The position numbers and the translations under genes were made by a program. The notes under the pieces were generated by a model. It was not told the origin of the DNA. It searched no databases and saw nothing but the letters and a program-made list of their open reading frames with translations. Shown here one piece after another: positions 27,701 through 42,700 of a DNA stretch of 64,000 nucleotides. The first letter of the stretch is position 1, and every line of letters begins with the position of its first letter. Source of the DNA: Siphonodentalium dalli (Eukaryota; Mollusca; Scaphopoda; Gadilida; Siphonodentaliidae); assembly GCA_032622095.1 (NCBI GenBank), contig CP136066.1:229466961-229530960 (forward strand), read 5' to 3'.

Positions 27701-30700
27701 ATTTTGTCGGAAGACTGTTCATTCGCTGCGATATTTTTAATAGTGACATTTGGCTGTGAACGGGTATGCGCCCTCTTTTATTCCCGACGCAAATAAAGGA
27801 AACGTGAATATTGTATAGTCTTATGCACTATAATAGTGGAATTCAGGATGTGCCCGACCTGTATAAAGTGACCATGGCTGCTTAAAGACCCTCTTAATAT
27901 TCGAACCCATAGAGAGCCCCACATAGACTGGAGCAGGCGACACCCTGTAGTCCATGCTTCCATCTGTTTAAGGCTCCCTGTGGGTTAAAGGCCCACTTAA
28001 TATTCGAACCCCTAGATTACATTATATAACATATATGCCATAGTAGATACCATTTAAAAGATGAAGGTTAAAAAACAATGTATTATCAACTTATCCAGCG
28101 TAATAAACTGTGAACATGTTTTTGTGGAGTTACCAATTTGTTTTGTCATGTAGATTGTCGTAAAAAATTGTATTATTTTCAATGGAGGGGATAACTCTAT
28201 ATCTTAAATATATTGCGACAGTTCCATCTCTAGTTATATGGCCATACATGTGATATATATGTGTACATTCATACTTTTATTTTTCAGTGGTGCCATTGCG
28301 ACAGTCCCATCTCTAGCTTATGGCCATGTATGTATATACATGTGTACGTTTATATATTTTCTTTTTCAGCTGTGCCGTTCGAAGTTCGTGAGTATGAACA
28401 CTATTTTATGTTGTATACTATAAACATATCTCAGTTTATTACTCATATTGATATTCGCGCAGTACATGCACTTTGATTCTCGCACCCATCTGCGGGCGAA
28501 TACAACCATGACGGGAGCTTCCTGAAATTTTGCGAAAATCCTGTGCCAATTCTCTATAGGTCGCCTCGTATAATAAGATAATATATTGGCCAAACACATT
28601 TTATATATATAATTTTTATAAACGTTAAATAATGTCAGAAAAAAAGAAGAAAAAAAGTGTAAAGGAATGTAAGAAATAATGATTAAATGATAAAAATTGT
28701 TACAGAATGTAAGTAAAATGAAAAATATTGCTTTAGAATAAAACAAATATAATAAGAATGTAAGAAAAAATATAAGAAAAATTTATAAAACATAACAAAA
28801 AATTGCTTGGCCAGTGCATTCTCTTCTGTATGCGAGACGACATATGTCCACTCGCATATATAAGAGCATACATTGGATATTTAATGCTGCACTAGCGCAG
28901 CTACCGCCATGAAATGTTTAACCCTTTGAGTGCCAGGTCCGATTTTTGTATCAACCCATATACCCTGTGCCAATGCATTCTCTTATGTATGCGAGTCGAC
29001 CATAGGTCGCCTCGCATATATAAGAGAATGCATTGGCCTAACAATTTTTGTTTTGTTTTTTACAATTTTTTACAATTTTAATAATTCATTCTTATATTCT
29101 TAACAGACTTATTTTGTAGGTTTAGGGCCGATGTGATCGGCCCCTGGCACTCAAAGGGTTAAACACAACTTTATGACGTTTTTGTTACCATCTATATATA
29201 CTCAAGTGTGCACCGTGCACGCACATCGAGCCCGCCATTGCGTTATATACAACTTAATAATTTACTTAAAAGGGAGGTGATCGTTCTCTGATTCTACACA
29301 TATAAACTCATTATACTGGCATGGCATAGGATGGAAGTGAAAGAAATTACTTAGACAACCACATTCCACTTGTCAAATAATTTTAAATATGACCACCATG
29401 CAGTCAGTACAAAGTGTATTTCATGATGTATTACCATGTATCGGTGTTCACGAGATGTTTTCTACAACAGATTGTCACTTACTTGTTTCCACATGATGTA
29501 CAGTAATGCTCTAATTAATCGACCTCTTAACCACAGCAGAATTATGGGTAACTTTAGGAAAATTGGTCTTATGGCGGCCATTTTGGATTTTGGTGGCCAT
29601 TTTGGATCAAAATCATCATCAATATGGTTGGTTTGTTAGTGTTTTTATCAAGACATCACCTGACAACAGTTTAGTCATGCATATATCAAGGTTTCATGGT
29701 GATAAAACTAAACATCAAGACCATCAATGCGACACATGATAAGAAAATTGGCCGTATGGCGGCCATTTTGCATTTTGGCGGCCATCTTGGATTCAAGGAC
29801 ATTTTCAAGGTGGCCCATTTTTTTATTTTGAATTGTAATGATCATTCTATGCAAAAACGTTCTCAAAAGTTTGACACTAATTTTTTTTAGATTTTCTCTG
29901 GCATGCACCTGTCTATTACTTGTACAGTATAGGAAATGTGATAACCCAATAATGAATGTACCTTCGACGAAATAACGGATATATCTGATACAGATTATAC
30001 CATATATTATAAGTCAATTCACCTAGTTGGTGGTTGGGCTTGTCAAATTCACCTAGTTGGTAGATGGGCTTGTAAAATTCACCTACTTGATGGGTGGGGT
30101 TTTGTCAAATTTACCTAGTCGGTTGGTGGGCTTGTCAAATTCACCTAGTTGGTTGGTGGGCTTTGGGAGGTTCGGTTTCATTATTTAAAATCACTTCTTC
30201 GGGAAAAACACGCTCTTTAAAAAAAACTCTCTTTTAATTTTGTTCAGTTCTGAATATCTCCGTTAACTAGTCAATTTAAATTTTCCTCGAACAAAAAGGC
30301 TGAACTTCACAGCATAAAGTTTGAGCTATTATCACGTGTTGGCGTCCGTCGTCAGTGTACGCGAGCGTCCGTGCGTCATCAGTTTCATTCGGCACGCCAT
30401 ACAGGCCATCACATCACACATCACATCACACGATCTTTACCAAACTTTATACGTAGTTTCAGGATGACCTATAAATGGGAGCTTTCAAATTTTTCCGAAT
30501 TTCGATGAAAAACATTGCCACCAACAGCCTTCCTAGATTTCTTGGCACACCCTACAGCCGGGTCATTTTTTAATTTTGCAGGCACAATTGTGATCACCTG
30601 TAGATGGGAGTTATCAAATTTGAACGATTTTCGATGAAAAACATAGCCGCCAGAAGACATCTTGGATTTTACTCTTTGCATATATAGGCATTACAGGGTT

Positions 30701-33700
30701 AGGCATTACAGTGCTCAGGCATTACATTGCTTAGGCATTACATTGCTTAGGCATTACATTGGTCAGACATTATATAATGTTTTAAAAATCAACTAACATA
30801 AAGACGTGTTACATTCTGCACAAAAGAGTATTATCATCCAGTCCGTAGGCATTACATAATGTTTCAAAAATCAATTAGCATAAAGACGTGTTCCATTCTG
30901 CACCTATTCAATTCAATTATTTAATCTCAATAAACCAATAAACATGGTTTAAATACTAATACACGACAAAAGCACATTCAACAGGTACATAATTATATAA
31001 TGGTATAATGTTATATCGATATATGCATTGACGACACATCCACCCAGAACGGGACAATTCTTATTCCAAGTGTGCTCACTATGAATATCGCAAAGTTGTT
31101 GGAATGGATTCTTTGAACATGATACAAACAAAAGTCATTGAACACAATGATAAGGACCAATCCAGAGTGGAGAGTCCATTATTATATACCGACTATTGTA
31201 TATGTTTATTTGATACACTGATACACCTGATTTTCATTAATACTTCAATCTTATTCCAGTTCAAATGTTGAATGGTGGAATGGGTGCTGGAGGACAACCA
31301 TGTAAGTACCTATCGAATATTGCAAACACTTCATATCTCCATGCCCACATTTCATATCATCAAACTATTTTAGAGAATATACCTGATTTTGTTAACATTA
31401 CAACAAACATATTCCTAAATGGTGATGTCACTTTAAATAAACACATACATCTGTAATGTTTTGAAGAGTTCCAGAAGTACAGGCTCAGAACGAAGCGCTT
31501 CCCTTAAATGTCCCCCTGTTTAATAACGGCATATATTTAACAAACGTATATTTCGTAATCCTTACCGAAATTTGTTTAACTTCAATCACTGTCACTGTAA
31601 CGCTATCACTGTAACGCTGTCACTGTAACGCTGTCACTGTCACTGTAACGCTGTCACTGTAACGCTGTCACTGTAACGCTGTCACTGTCACTGTAACGCT
31701 GTCACTGTAACGCTGTCACTGTAACGCTGTCACTGTCGATGATTCTCTTCATTTTAGTCATCAATATTACGCAGTGCCACACAAGTTACCCTGCTTCCGA
31801 ATTAATGTCTATGAGGATATTGAAAGCCTTAACGCTATCTGCGGTCACCACTCACCCCTGTAAATTGTTCCATAAGGGGATTAGTAACTTTTAGTTTTGT
31901 TTTGTTAACCGCGCCTGGCATGGGTAATATGATCGGGATGATGGGCGGCGGCTGACCAGGAGAGAGTTTGTCGACAAGATTAGTAACTTTTAGTTTTGTT
32001 TTGTAGCCGCGCCTGGCATGGGTAATATGATCGGGATGATGGGCGGCGGCTGACCAGGAGAGGGTTTGTCGACGAGATTAGTAACTTTTAGTTTTGTTTT
32101 GAAGCCGCGCCTGGCATGGGTAATATGATCGGGATGATGGGCGGCGGCTGACCAGGAGAGGGTTTGTCGACGAGATTAGTAACTTTTAGTTTTGTTTTGT
32201 AGCCGCGCCTGGCATGGGTAATATGTTCGGGATGATGGGCGGCGGCGGACCAGGAGGGGGCATGTCTGGAATGGGACGCTTTCCTATGGAGATGGGAGAA
32301 GCAGCAGAAGCATGTAAGTATTATCAGGTCACGAATAATTATCTTGAATTCAAATATTTGGCTTCGGGGAGGGGGTAAAATATATTTGATTCGAGTAGAG
32401 GAACCACCCATCAAAGCTTTGAATGATGATATCTATTTTTGAATCTGTTATATATCACCACCAGGAATATTTGACGGCATAGCAAATATTCGATGAGGCG
32501 ACCGACATATATTATTGATACCAAATTGCATTGAACAAAATGATATGATGATATATAACACGTTTTGAATTTTTTTATATGAAATGTTGTTGAAATCTGA
32601 TTATACGGGGACCATCCAGTATGATTTCGTATCCTTAACACTGCACACCACAACTATAAAATTAACCCTTTCCATAGGTCGCCTCACATATATATATTTT
32701 ATGGGATATATTGTTATTAAAACCTATACCTATAAAAAATTATTCGGTGACTCGAAAATAAAGTGGGCCTTTAATACTGTGATAAATAATTATATATAAG
32801 TATACAGTGTTAATACTGTGATAAATAATTATATATAAGTATACAGTGTTAATACTGTGATAAATAATTATATATAAGTATACAGTGTTAATACTATGAT
32901 AAATAATTATATATAAGTATACAGTGTTAATACTGTGATAAATAATTATATATAAGTATACAGTGTTAATACTATGATAAATAATTATATATAAGTATAC
33001 AGTGTTAATACTATGATAAATAATTATATATAAGTATACAGTGTTAATACTATGATAAATAACTATATATAAGTATACAGTGTTAATACTATGATAAATA
33101 ACTATATATAAGTATACAGTGTTAATACTGTGATAAATAACTATATATAAGTATACAGTGTTAATACTATGATAAATAATTATATATAAGTATACAGTGT
33201 TAATACTATGATAAATAACTATATATAAGTATACAGTGTTAATACTATGATAAATAATTATATATAAGTATACAGTGTTAATACTGTGATAAATAATTAT
33301 ATATAAGTATACAGTGTTAATACTATGATAAATAATTATATATAAGTATACAGTGTTAATACTATGATAAATAACTATATATAAGTATACAGTGTTAATA
33401 CTGTGATAAATAATTATATATAAGTATACAGTGTTAATACTATGATAAATAATTATATATAAGTATACAGTGTTAATACTGTGATAAATAATTATATATA
33501 AGTATACAGTGTTAATACTGTGATAAATAATTATATATAAGTATACAGTGTTAATACTGTGATAAATAACTATATATAAGTATACAGTGTTAATACTATG
33601 ATAAATAACTATATATAAGTATACAGTGTTAATACTGTGATAAATAATTATATATAAGTATACAGTGTTAATACTGTGATAAATAATTATATATAAGTAT

Positions 33701-36700
33701 ACAGTGTTAATACTATGATAAATAACTATATATAAGTATACAGTGTTAATACTGTGATAAATAACTATATATAAGTATACAGTGTTAATACTATGATAAA
33801 TAATTATATATAAGTATACAGTGTTAATACTGTGATAAATAACTATATATAAGTATACAGTGTTAATACTGTGATACATAACTATATATAAGTATACAGT
33901 GTTAATACTGTGATAAATAATTATATATAAGTATACAGTGTTAATACTGTGATAAATAATTATATATAAGTATACAGTGTTAATACTGTGATAAATAACT
34001 ATATATAAGTATACAGTGTTAATACTGTGATATATAATTATATATAAGTATACAGTGTTAATACTGTGATAAATAATTATATATAAGTATACAGTGTTAA
34101 TACTGTGATAAATAACTATATATAAGTATACAGTGTTAATACTGTGATAAATAACTATATATAAGTATACAGTGTTAATACTGTGATAAATAACTATATA
34201 TAAGTATACAGTGTTAATACTATGATAAATAATTATATATAAGTATACAGTGTTAATACTGTGATAAATAACTATAAGTATACAGTGTTAATACTATGAT
34301 AAATAACTATATATATGTATACAGTGTTAATACTGTGATAAATAACTATAAGTATACAGTGTTAATACTGTGATAAATAATTATATATAAGTATACAGTG
34401 TTAATACTATGATAAATAACTATATATAAGTATACAGTGTTAATACTATGATATATAACTATATATAAGTATACAGTGTTAATACTGTGATAAATAATTA
34501 TATATAAGTATACAGCGTTAATACTGTGATAAATAACTATATATAAGTATACAGTGTTAATACTATGATAAATAACTATATATAAGTATACAGTGTTAAT
34601 ACTGTGATAAATAACTATATATAAGTATACAGTGTTAATACTGTGATAAATAACTATATATAAGTATACAGTGTTAATACTGTGATGAATAACTATATAT
34701 AAGTATACAGTGTTAATACTATGATAAATAATTATATATAAGTATACAGTGTTAATACTATGATAAATAACTATATATAAGTATACAGTGTTAATACTAT
34801 GATATATAACTATATATAAGTATACAGTGTTAATACTGTGATAAATAATTATATATAAGTATACAGTGTTAATACTATGATAAATAATTATATATAAGTA
34901 TACAGTGTTAATACTATGATAAATAACTATAAGTATACAGCGTTAATACTGTGATAAATAACTATAAGTATACAGCGTTAATACTGTGATAAATAACTAT
35001 ATATAAGTATACAGTGTTAATACTATGATAAATAACTATATATAAGTATACAGTGTTAATACTGTGATAAATAACTATATATAAGTATACAGTGTTAATA
35101 CTGTGATAAATAACTATATATAAGTATACAGTGTTAATACTGTGATAAATAACTATATATAAGTATACAGCGTTAATACTATGATAAATAACTATATATA
35201 AGTATACAGTGTTAATACTGTGATAAATAACTATATATAAGTATACAGTGTTAATACTGTGATAAATAACTATATATAAGTATACAGTGTTAATACTATG
35301 ATAAATAATTATATATAAGTATACAGTGTTAATACTGTGATAAATAACTATATATAAGTATACAGTGTTAATACTGTGATAAATAACTATATATAAGTAT
35401 ACAGTGTTAATACTGTGATAAATAACTATATATAAGTATACAGTGTTAATACTGTGATAAATAACTATATATAAGTATACAGTGTTAATACTGTGATAAA
35501 TAACTATATATAAGTATACAGTGTTAATACTATGATAAATAATTATATATAAGTATACAGTGTTAATACTATGATAAATAACTATAAGTATACAGCGTTA
35601 ATACTGTGATAAATAACTATAAGTATACAGCGTTAATACTGTGATAAATAACTATAAGTATACAGCGTTAATACTATGATAAATAACTATAAGTATACAG
35701 CGTTAATACTGTGATAAATAACTATAAGTATACAGCGTTAATACTATGATATATAACTATAAGTATACAGCGTTAATACTATGATAAATAACTATAAGTA
35801 TACAGCGTTAATACTGTGATAAATAACTATAAGTATACAGCGTTAATACTATGATAAATAACTATATATAAGTATACAGTGTTAATACTGTGATAAATAA
35901 CTATATATAAGTATACAGTGTTAATACTATGATAAATAATTATATATAAGTATACAGTGTTAATACTGTGATAAATAACTATATATAAGTATACAGTGTT
36001 AATACTGTGATAAATAATTATATATAAGTATACAGCGTTAATACTGTGATAAATAACTATAAGTATACAGCGTTAATACTGCGATAAATAACTATAAGTA
36101 TACAGCGTTATTACTGTGATGAATAAATAACTATAAGTATACAGTGTTAATACTGTGATAAATAACTATAAGTATACAGCGTTAATACTATGATAAATAA
36201 TTATATATAAGTATACAGCGTTAATACTATGATAAATAACTATAAGTATACAGCGTTAATACTATGATATATAACTATAAGTATACAGCGTTAATACTGT
36301 GATGAATAACTATAAGTATACAGTGTTAATACTGTGATAAATAACTATAAGTATACAGTGTTAATACTGTGATAAATAACTATAAGTATACAGTGTTAAT
36401 ACTGTGATAAATAACTATATATAAGTATACAGCGTTAATACTGTGATAAATAACTATATATATGTATACAGTGTTAATACTATGATAAATAATTATATAT
36501 AAGTATACAGTGTTAATACTATGATAAATAACTATATATAAGTATACAGTGTTAATACTGTGATAAATAACTATAAGTATACAGCGTTAATACTGTGATA
36601 AATAACTATATATAAGTATACAGTGTTAATACTATGATAAATAACTATAAGTATACAGTGTTAATACTATGATAAATAACTATAAGTATACAGTGTTAAT

Positions 36701-39700
36701 ACTATGATAAATAATTATATATAAGTATACAGTGTTAATACTATGATAAATAACTATATATAAGTATACAGTGTTAATACTGTGATAAATAACTATATAT
36801 AAGTATACAGTGTTAATACTGTGATAAATAACTATAAGTATACAGCGTTAATACTGTGATAAATAACTATAAGTATACAGCGTTAATACTGTGATAAATA
36901 ACTATATATAAGTATACAGCGTTAATACTATGATAAATAACTATATATAAGTATACAGTGTTAATACTATGATAAATAACTATAAGTATACAGCGTTAAT
37001 ACTATGATAAATAACTATATATAAGTATACAGTGTTAATACTATGATAAATAACTATAAGTATACAGTGTTAATACTATGATAAATAACTATAAGTATAC
37101 AGCGTTAATACTGTGATAAATAACTATATATAAGTATACAGCGTTAATACTATGATAAATAACTATATATAAGTATACAGCGTTAATACTATGATAAATA
37201 ACTATATATAAGTATACAGTGTTAATACTATGATAAATAACTATAAGTATACAGTGTTAATACTATGATAAATAATTATATGTAAGTATACAGTGTTAAT
37301 ACTGTGATAAATAACTATATATAAGTATACAGCGTTAATACTATGATAAATAACTATATATAAGTATACAGTGTTAATACTATGATAAATAACTATAAGT
37401 ATACAGTGTTAATACTATGATAAATAACTATAAGTATACAGTGTTAATACTATGATAAATAACTATAAGTATACAGCGTTAATACTGTGATAAATAACTA
37501 TATATAAGTATACAGCGTTAATACTATGATAAATAACTATATATAAGTATACAGTGTTAATACTATGATAAATAACTATAAGTATACAGTGTTAATACTA
37601 TGATAAATAACTATAAGTATACAGTGTTAATACTATGATAAATAACTATAAGTATACAGCGTTAATACTGTGATAAATAACTATATATAAGTATACAGCG
37701 TTAATACTGTGATAAATAACTATAAGTATACAGCGTTAATACTGTGATGAATAACTATAAGTATACAGCGTTAATACTATGATAAATAACTATAAGTATA
37801 CAGCGTTAATACTGTGATAAATAACTATAAGTATACAGCGTTAATACTGTGATAAATAACTATAAGTATACAGTGTTAATACTGTGATAAATAACTATAA
37901 GTATACAGCGTTAATACTGTGATAAATAACTATATATAAGTATACAGTATTAATACTGTGATAAATAACTATAAGTATACAGCGTTAATACTGTGATAAA
38001 TAACTATAAGTATACAGCGTTAATACTGTGATAAATAACTATAAGTATACAGCGTTAATACTATGATATATAACTATAAGTATACAGTGTTAATACTGTG
38101 ATGAATAACTATAAGTATACAGCGTTAATACTGTGATAAATAACTATAAGTATACAGCGTTAATACTGTGATAAATAACTATAAGTATACAGCGTTAATA
38201 CTATGATAAATAACTATAAGTATACAGCGTTAATACTATGATAAATAACTATAAGTATACAGCGTTAATACTATGATAAATAACTATAAGTATACAGCGT
38301 TAATACTGTGATAAATAACTATAAGTATACAGCGTTAATACTGTGATAAATAACTATAAGTATACAGCGTTAATACTATGATAAATAACTATAAGTATAC
38401 AGTGTTAATACTGTGATAAATAACTATAAGTATACAGCGTTAATACTGTGATAAATAACTATAAGTATACAGCGTTAATACTATGATAAATAACTATAAG
38501 TATACAGCGTTAATACTGTGATAAATAACTATAAGTATACAGCGTTAATACTGTGATAAATAACTATAAGTATACAGCGTTAATACTATGATAAATAACT
38601 ATAAGTATACAGCGTTAATACTGTGATAAATAACTATAAGTATACAGCGTTAATACTGTGATAAATAACTATAAGTATACAGCGTTAATACTATGATAAA
38701 TAACTATAAGTATACAGCGTTAATACTGTGATAAATAACTATAAGTATACAGTGTTAATACTGTTATAAATAACTATAAGTATACAGCGTTAATACTGTG
38801 ATAAATAACTATAAGTATACAGCGTTAATACTGTGATAAATAACTATAAGTATACAGCGTTAATACTATGATAAATAACTATAAGTATACAGCGTTAATA
38901 CTGTGATAAATAACTATAAGTATACAGCGTTAATACTGTGATAAATAACTATAAGTATACAGCGTTAATACTGTGATAAATAACTATAAGTATACAGCGT
39001 TAATACTGTGATAAATAACTATAAGTATACAGCGTTAATACTGTGATGAATAACTATATATAAGTATACAGTGTTAATACTATGATAAATAACTATAAGT
39101 ATACAGCGTTAATACTGTGATAAATAACTATAAGTATACAGCGTTAATACTGTGATAAATAACTATAAGTATACAGTGTTAATACTATGATAAATAACTA
39201 TAAGTATACAGCGTTAATACTATGATAAATAACTATAAGTATACAGCGTTAATACTATGATAAATAACTATAAGTATACAGTGTTAATACTGTGATAAAT
39301 AACTATAAGTATACAGCGTTAATACTATGATATATAACTATAAGTATACAGCGTTAATACTGTGATAAATAACTATAAGTATACAGCGTTAATACTGTGA
39401 TAAATAACTATAAGTATACAGTGTTAATACTATGATAAATAACTATAAGTATACAGTGTTAATACTGTGATAAATAACTATAAGTATACAGCGTTAATAC
39501 TATGATATATAACTATAAGTATACAGCGTTAATACTGTGATAAATAACTATAAGTATACAGCGTTAATACTGTGATAAATAACTATAAGTATACAGTGTT
39601 AATACTGTGATAAATAACTATAAGTATACAGCGTTAATACTGTGATAAATAACTATAAGTATACAGTGTTAATACTGTGATAAATAACTATAAGTATACA

Positions 39701-42700
39701 GCGTTAATACTGTGATAAATAACTATAAGTATACAGTGTTAATACTATGATGAATAACTATAAGTATACAGCGTTAATACTGTGATAAATAACTATAAGT
39801 ATACAGTGTTAATACTGTGATAAATAACTATAAGTATACAGCGTTAATACTATGATAAATAACTATAAGTATACAGCGTTAATACTGTGATAAATAACTA
39901 TAAGTATACAGCGTTAATACTGTGATACATAACTATATATAAGTATACAGTGTTAATACTATGATAAATAACTATAAGTATACAGCGTTAATACTATGAT
40001 AAATAACTATAAGTATACAGCGTTAATACTGTGATAAATAATTATATATAAGTATACAGTGTTAATACTGTGATAAATAACTATATATAAGTATACAGTG
40101 TTAATACTATGATAAATAACTATAAGTATACAGTGTTAATACTATGATAAATAACTATAAGTATACAGCGTTAATACTGTGATACATAACTATATATAAG
40201 TATACAGTGTTAATACTATGATAAATAACTATATATAAGTATACAGTGTTAATACTATGATAAATAACTATAGGTATACAGCGTTAATACTGTGATAAAT
40301 AACTATAAGTATACAGCGTTAATACTGTGATAAATAACTATAAGTATACAGCGTTAATACTATGATAAATAACTATAAGTATACAGCGTTAATACTGTGA
40401 TAAATAACTATAAGTATACAGCGTTAATACTGTGATAAATAACTATAAGTATACAGCGTTAATACTATGATAAATAACTATAAGTATACAGCGTTAATAC
40501 TGTGATAAATAACTATAAGTATACAGCGTTAATACTATGATAAATAACTATAAGTATACAGCGTTAATACTATGATAAATAACTATAAGTATACAGCGTT
40601 AATACTATGATAAATAACTATAAGTATACAGCGTTAATACTGTGATAAATAACTATAAGTATACAGTGTTAATACTGTGATAAATAACTATAAGTATACA
40701 GCGTTAATACTGTGATAAATAACTATAAGTATACAGTGTTAATACTGTGATAAATAACTATAAGTATACAGTGTTAATACTGTGATAAATAACTATAAGT
40801 ATACAGCGTTAATACTATGATAAATAACTATAAGTATACAGCGTTAATACTGTGATAAATAACTATAAGTATACAGCGTTAATACTGTGATAAATAACTA
40901 TAAGTATACAGCGTTAATACTGTGATAAATAACTATAAGTATACAGCGTTAATACTATGATAAATAACTATAAGTATACAGCGTTAATACTGTGATAAAT
41001 AACTATAAGTATACAGCGTTAATACTGTGATAAATAACTATAAGTATACAGCGTTAATACTGTGATAAATAACTATAAGTATACAGCGTTAATACTGTGA
41101 TAAATAACTATAAGTATACAGTGTTAATACTGTGATAAATAACTATAAGTATACAGTGTTAATACTGTGATATATAACTATAAGTATACAGCGTTAATAC
41201 TATGATAAATAACTATAAGTATACAGCGTTAATACTGTGATAAATAACTATAAGTATACAGCGTTAATACTGTGATAAATAACTATAAGTATACAGCGTT
41301 AATACTATGATAAATAACTATAAGTATACAGCGTTAATACTATGATGAATAACTATAAGTATACAGCGTTAATACTATGATAAATAACTATAAGTATACA
41401 GTGTTAATACTATGATAAATAACTATATATAAGTATACAGCGTTAATACTATGATAAATAACTATAAGTATACAGCGTTAATACTGTGATAAATAACTAT
41501 AAGTATACAGCGTTAATACTGTGATAAATAACTATAAGTATACAGCGTTAATACTATGATAAATAACTATAAGTATACAGTGTTAATACTATGATAAATA
41601 ACTATAAGTATACAGCGTTAATACTATGATAAATAACTATAAGTATACAGCGTTAATACTGTGATAAATAACTATAAGTATACAGCGTTAATACTATGAT
41701 AAATAACTATAAGTATACAGCGTTAATACTGTGATAAATAACTATAAGTATACAGCGTTAATACTATGATAAATAACTATAAGTATACAGCGTTAATACT
41801 ATGATAAATAACTATAAGTATACAGCGTTAATACTGTGATAAATAACTATAAGTATACAGCGTTAATACTATGATAAATAACTATAAGTATACAGTGTTA
41901 ATACTATGATAAATAACTATAAGTATACAGCGTTAATACTATGATAAATAACTATAAGTATACAGCGTTAATACTATGATAAATAACTATAAGTATACAG
42001 CGTTAATACTGTGATAAATAACTATAAGTATACAGCGTTAATACTATGATAAATAACTATAAGTATACAGTGTTAATACTATGATAAATAACTATAAGTA
42101 TACAGTGTTAATACTGTGATGAATAACTATAAGTATACAGCGTTAATACTATGATAAATAACTATAAGTATACAGCGTTAATACTGTGATAAATAACTAT
42201 AAGTATACAGCGTTAATACTATGATAAATAACTATAAGTATACAGTGTTAATACTGTGATAAATAACTATAAGTATACAGCGTTAATACTATGATGAATA
42301 ACTATAAGTATACAGCGTTAATACTGTGATAAATAACTATAAGTATACAGCGTTAATACTATGATAAATAACTATAAGTATACAGTGTTAATACTGTGAT
42401 AAATAACTATAAGTATACAGTGTTAATACTATGATAAATAACTATAAGTATACAGCGTTAATACTATGATAAATAACTATAAGTATACAGCGTTAATACT
42501 GTGATAAATAACTATAAGTATACAGCGTTAATACTATGATAAATAACTATAAGTATACAGCGTTAATACTGTGATAAATAACTATAAGTATACAGCGTTA
42601 ATACTGTGATAAATAACTATAAGTATACAGCGTTAATACTATGATAAATAACTATAAGTATACAGCGTTAATACTATGATAAATAACTATAAGTATACAG

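Noticed and set aside
32740-33879. Minus-strand 379-codon open frame with 13-residue repeats
   Set aside because: It is the translation of the 39-bp satellite (39 = 3 x 13). It stays open only because the monomer lacks stops in one frame, and it ends where 35-bp monomers or indels break the period. The same applies to 43457-44656 and 49348-50196.
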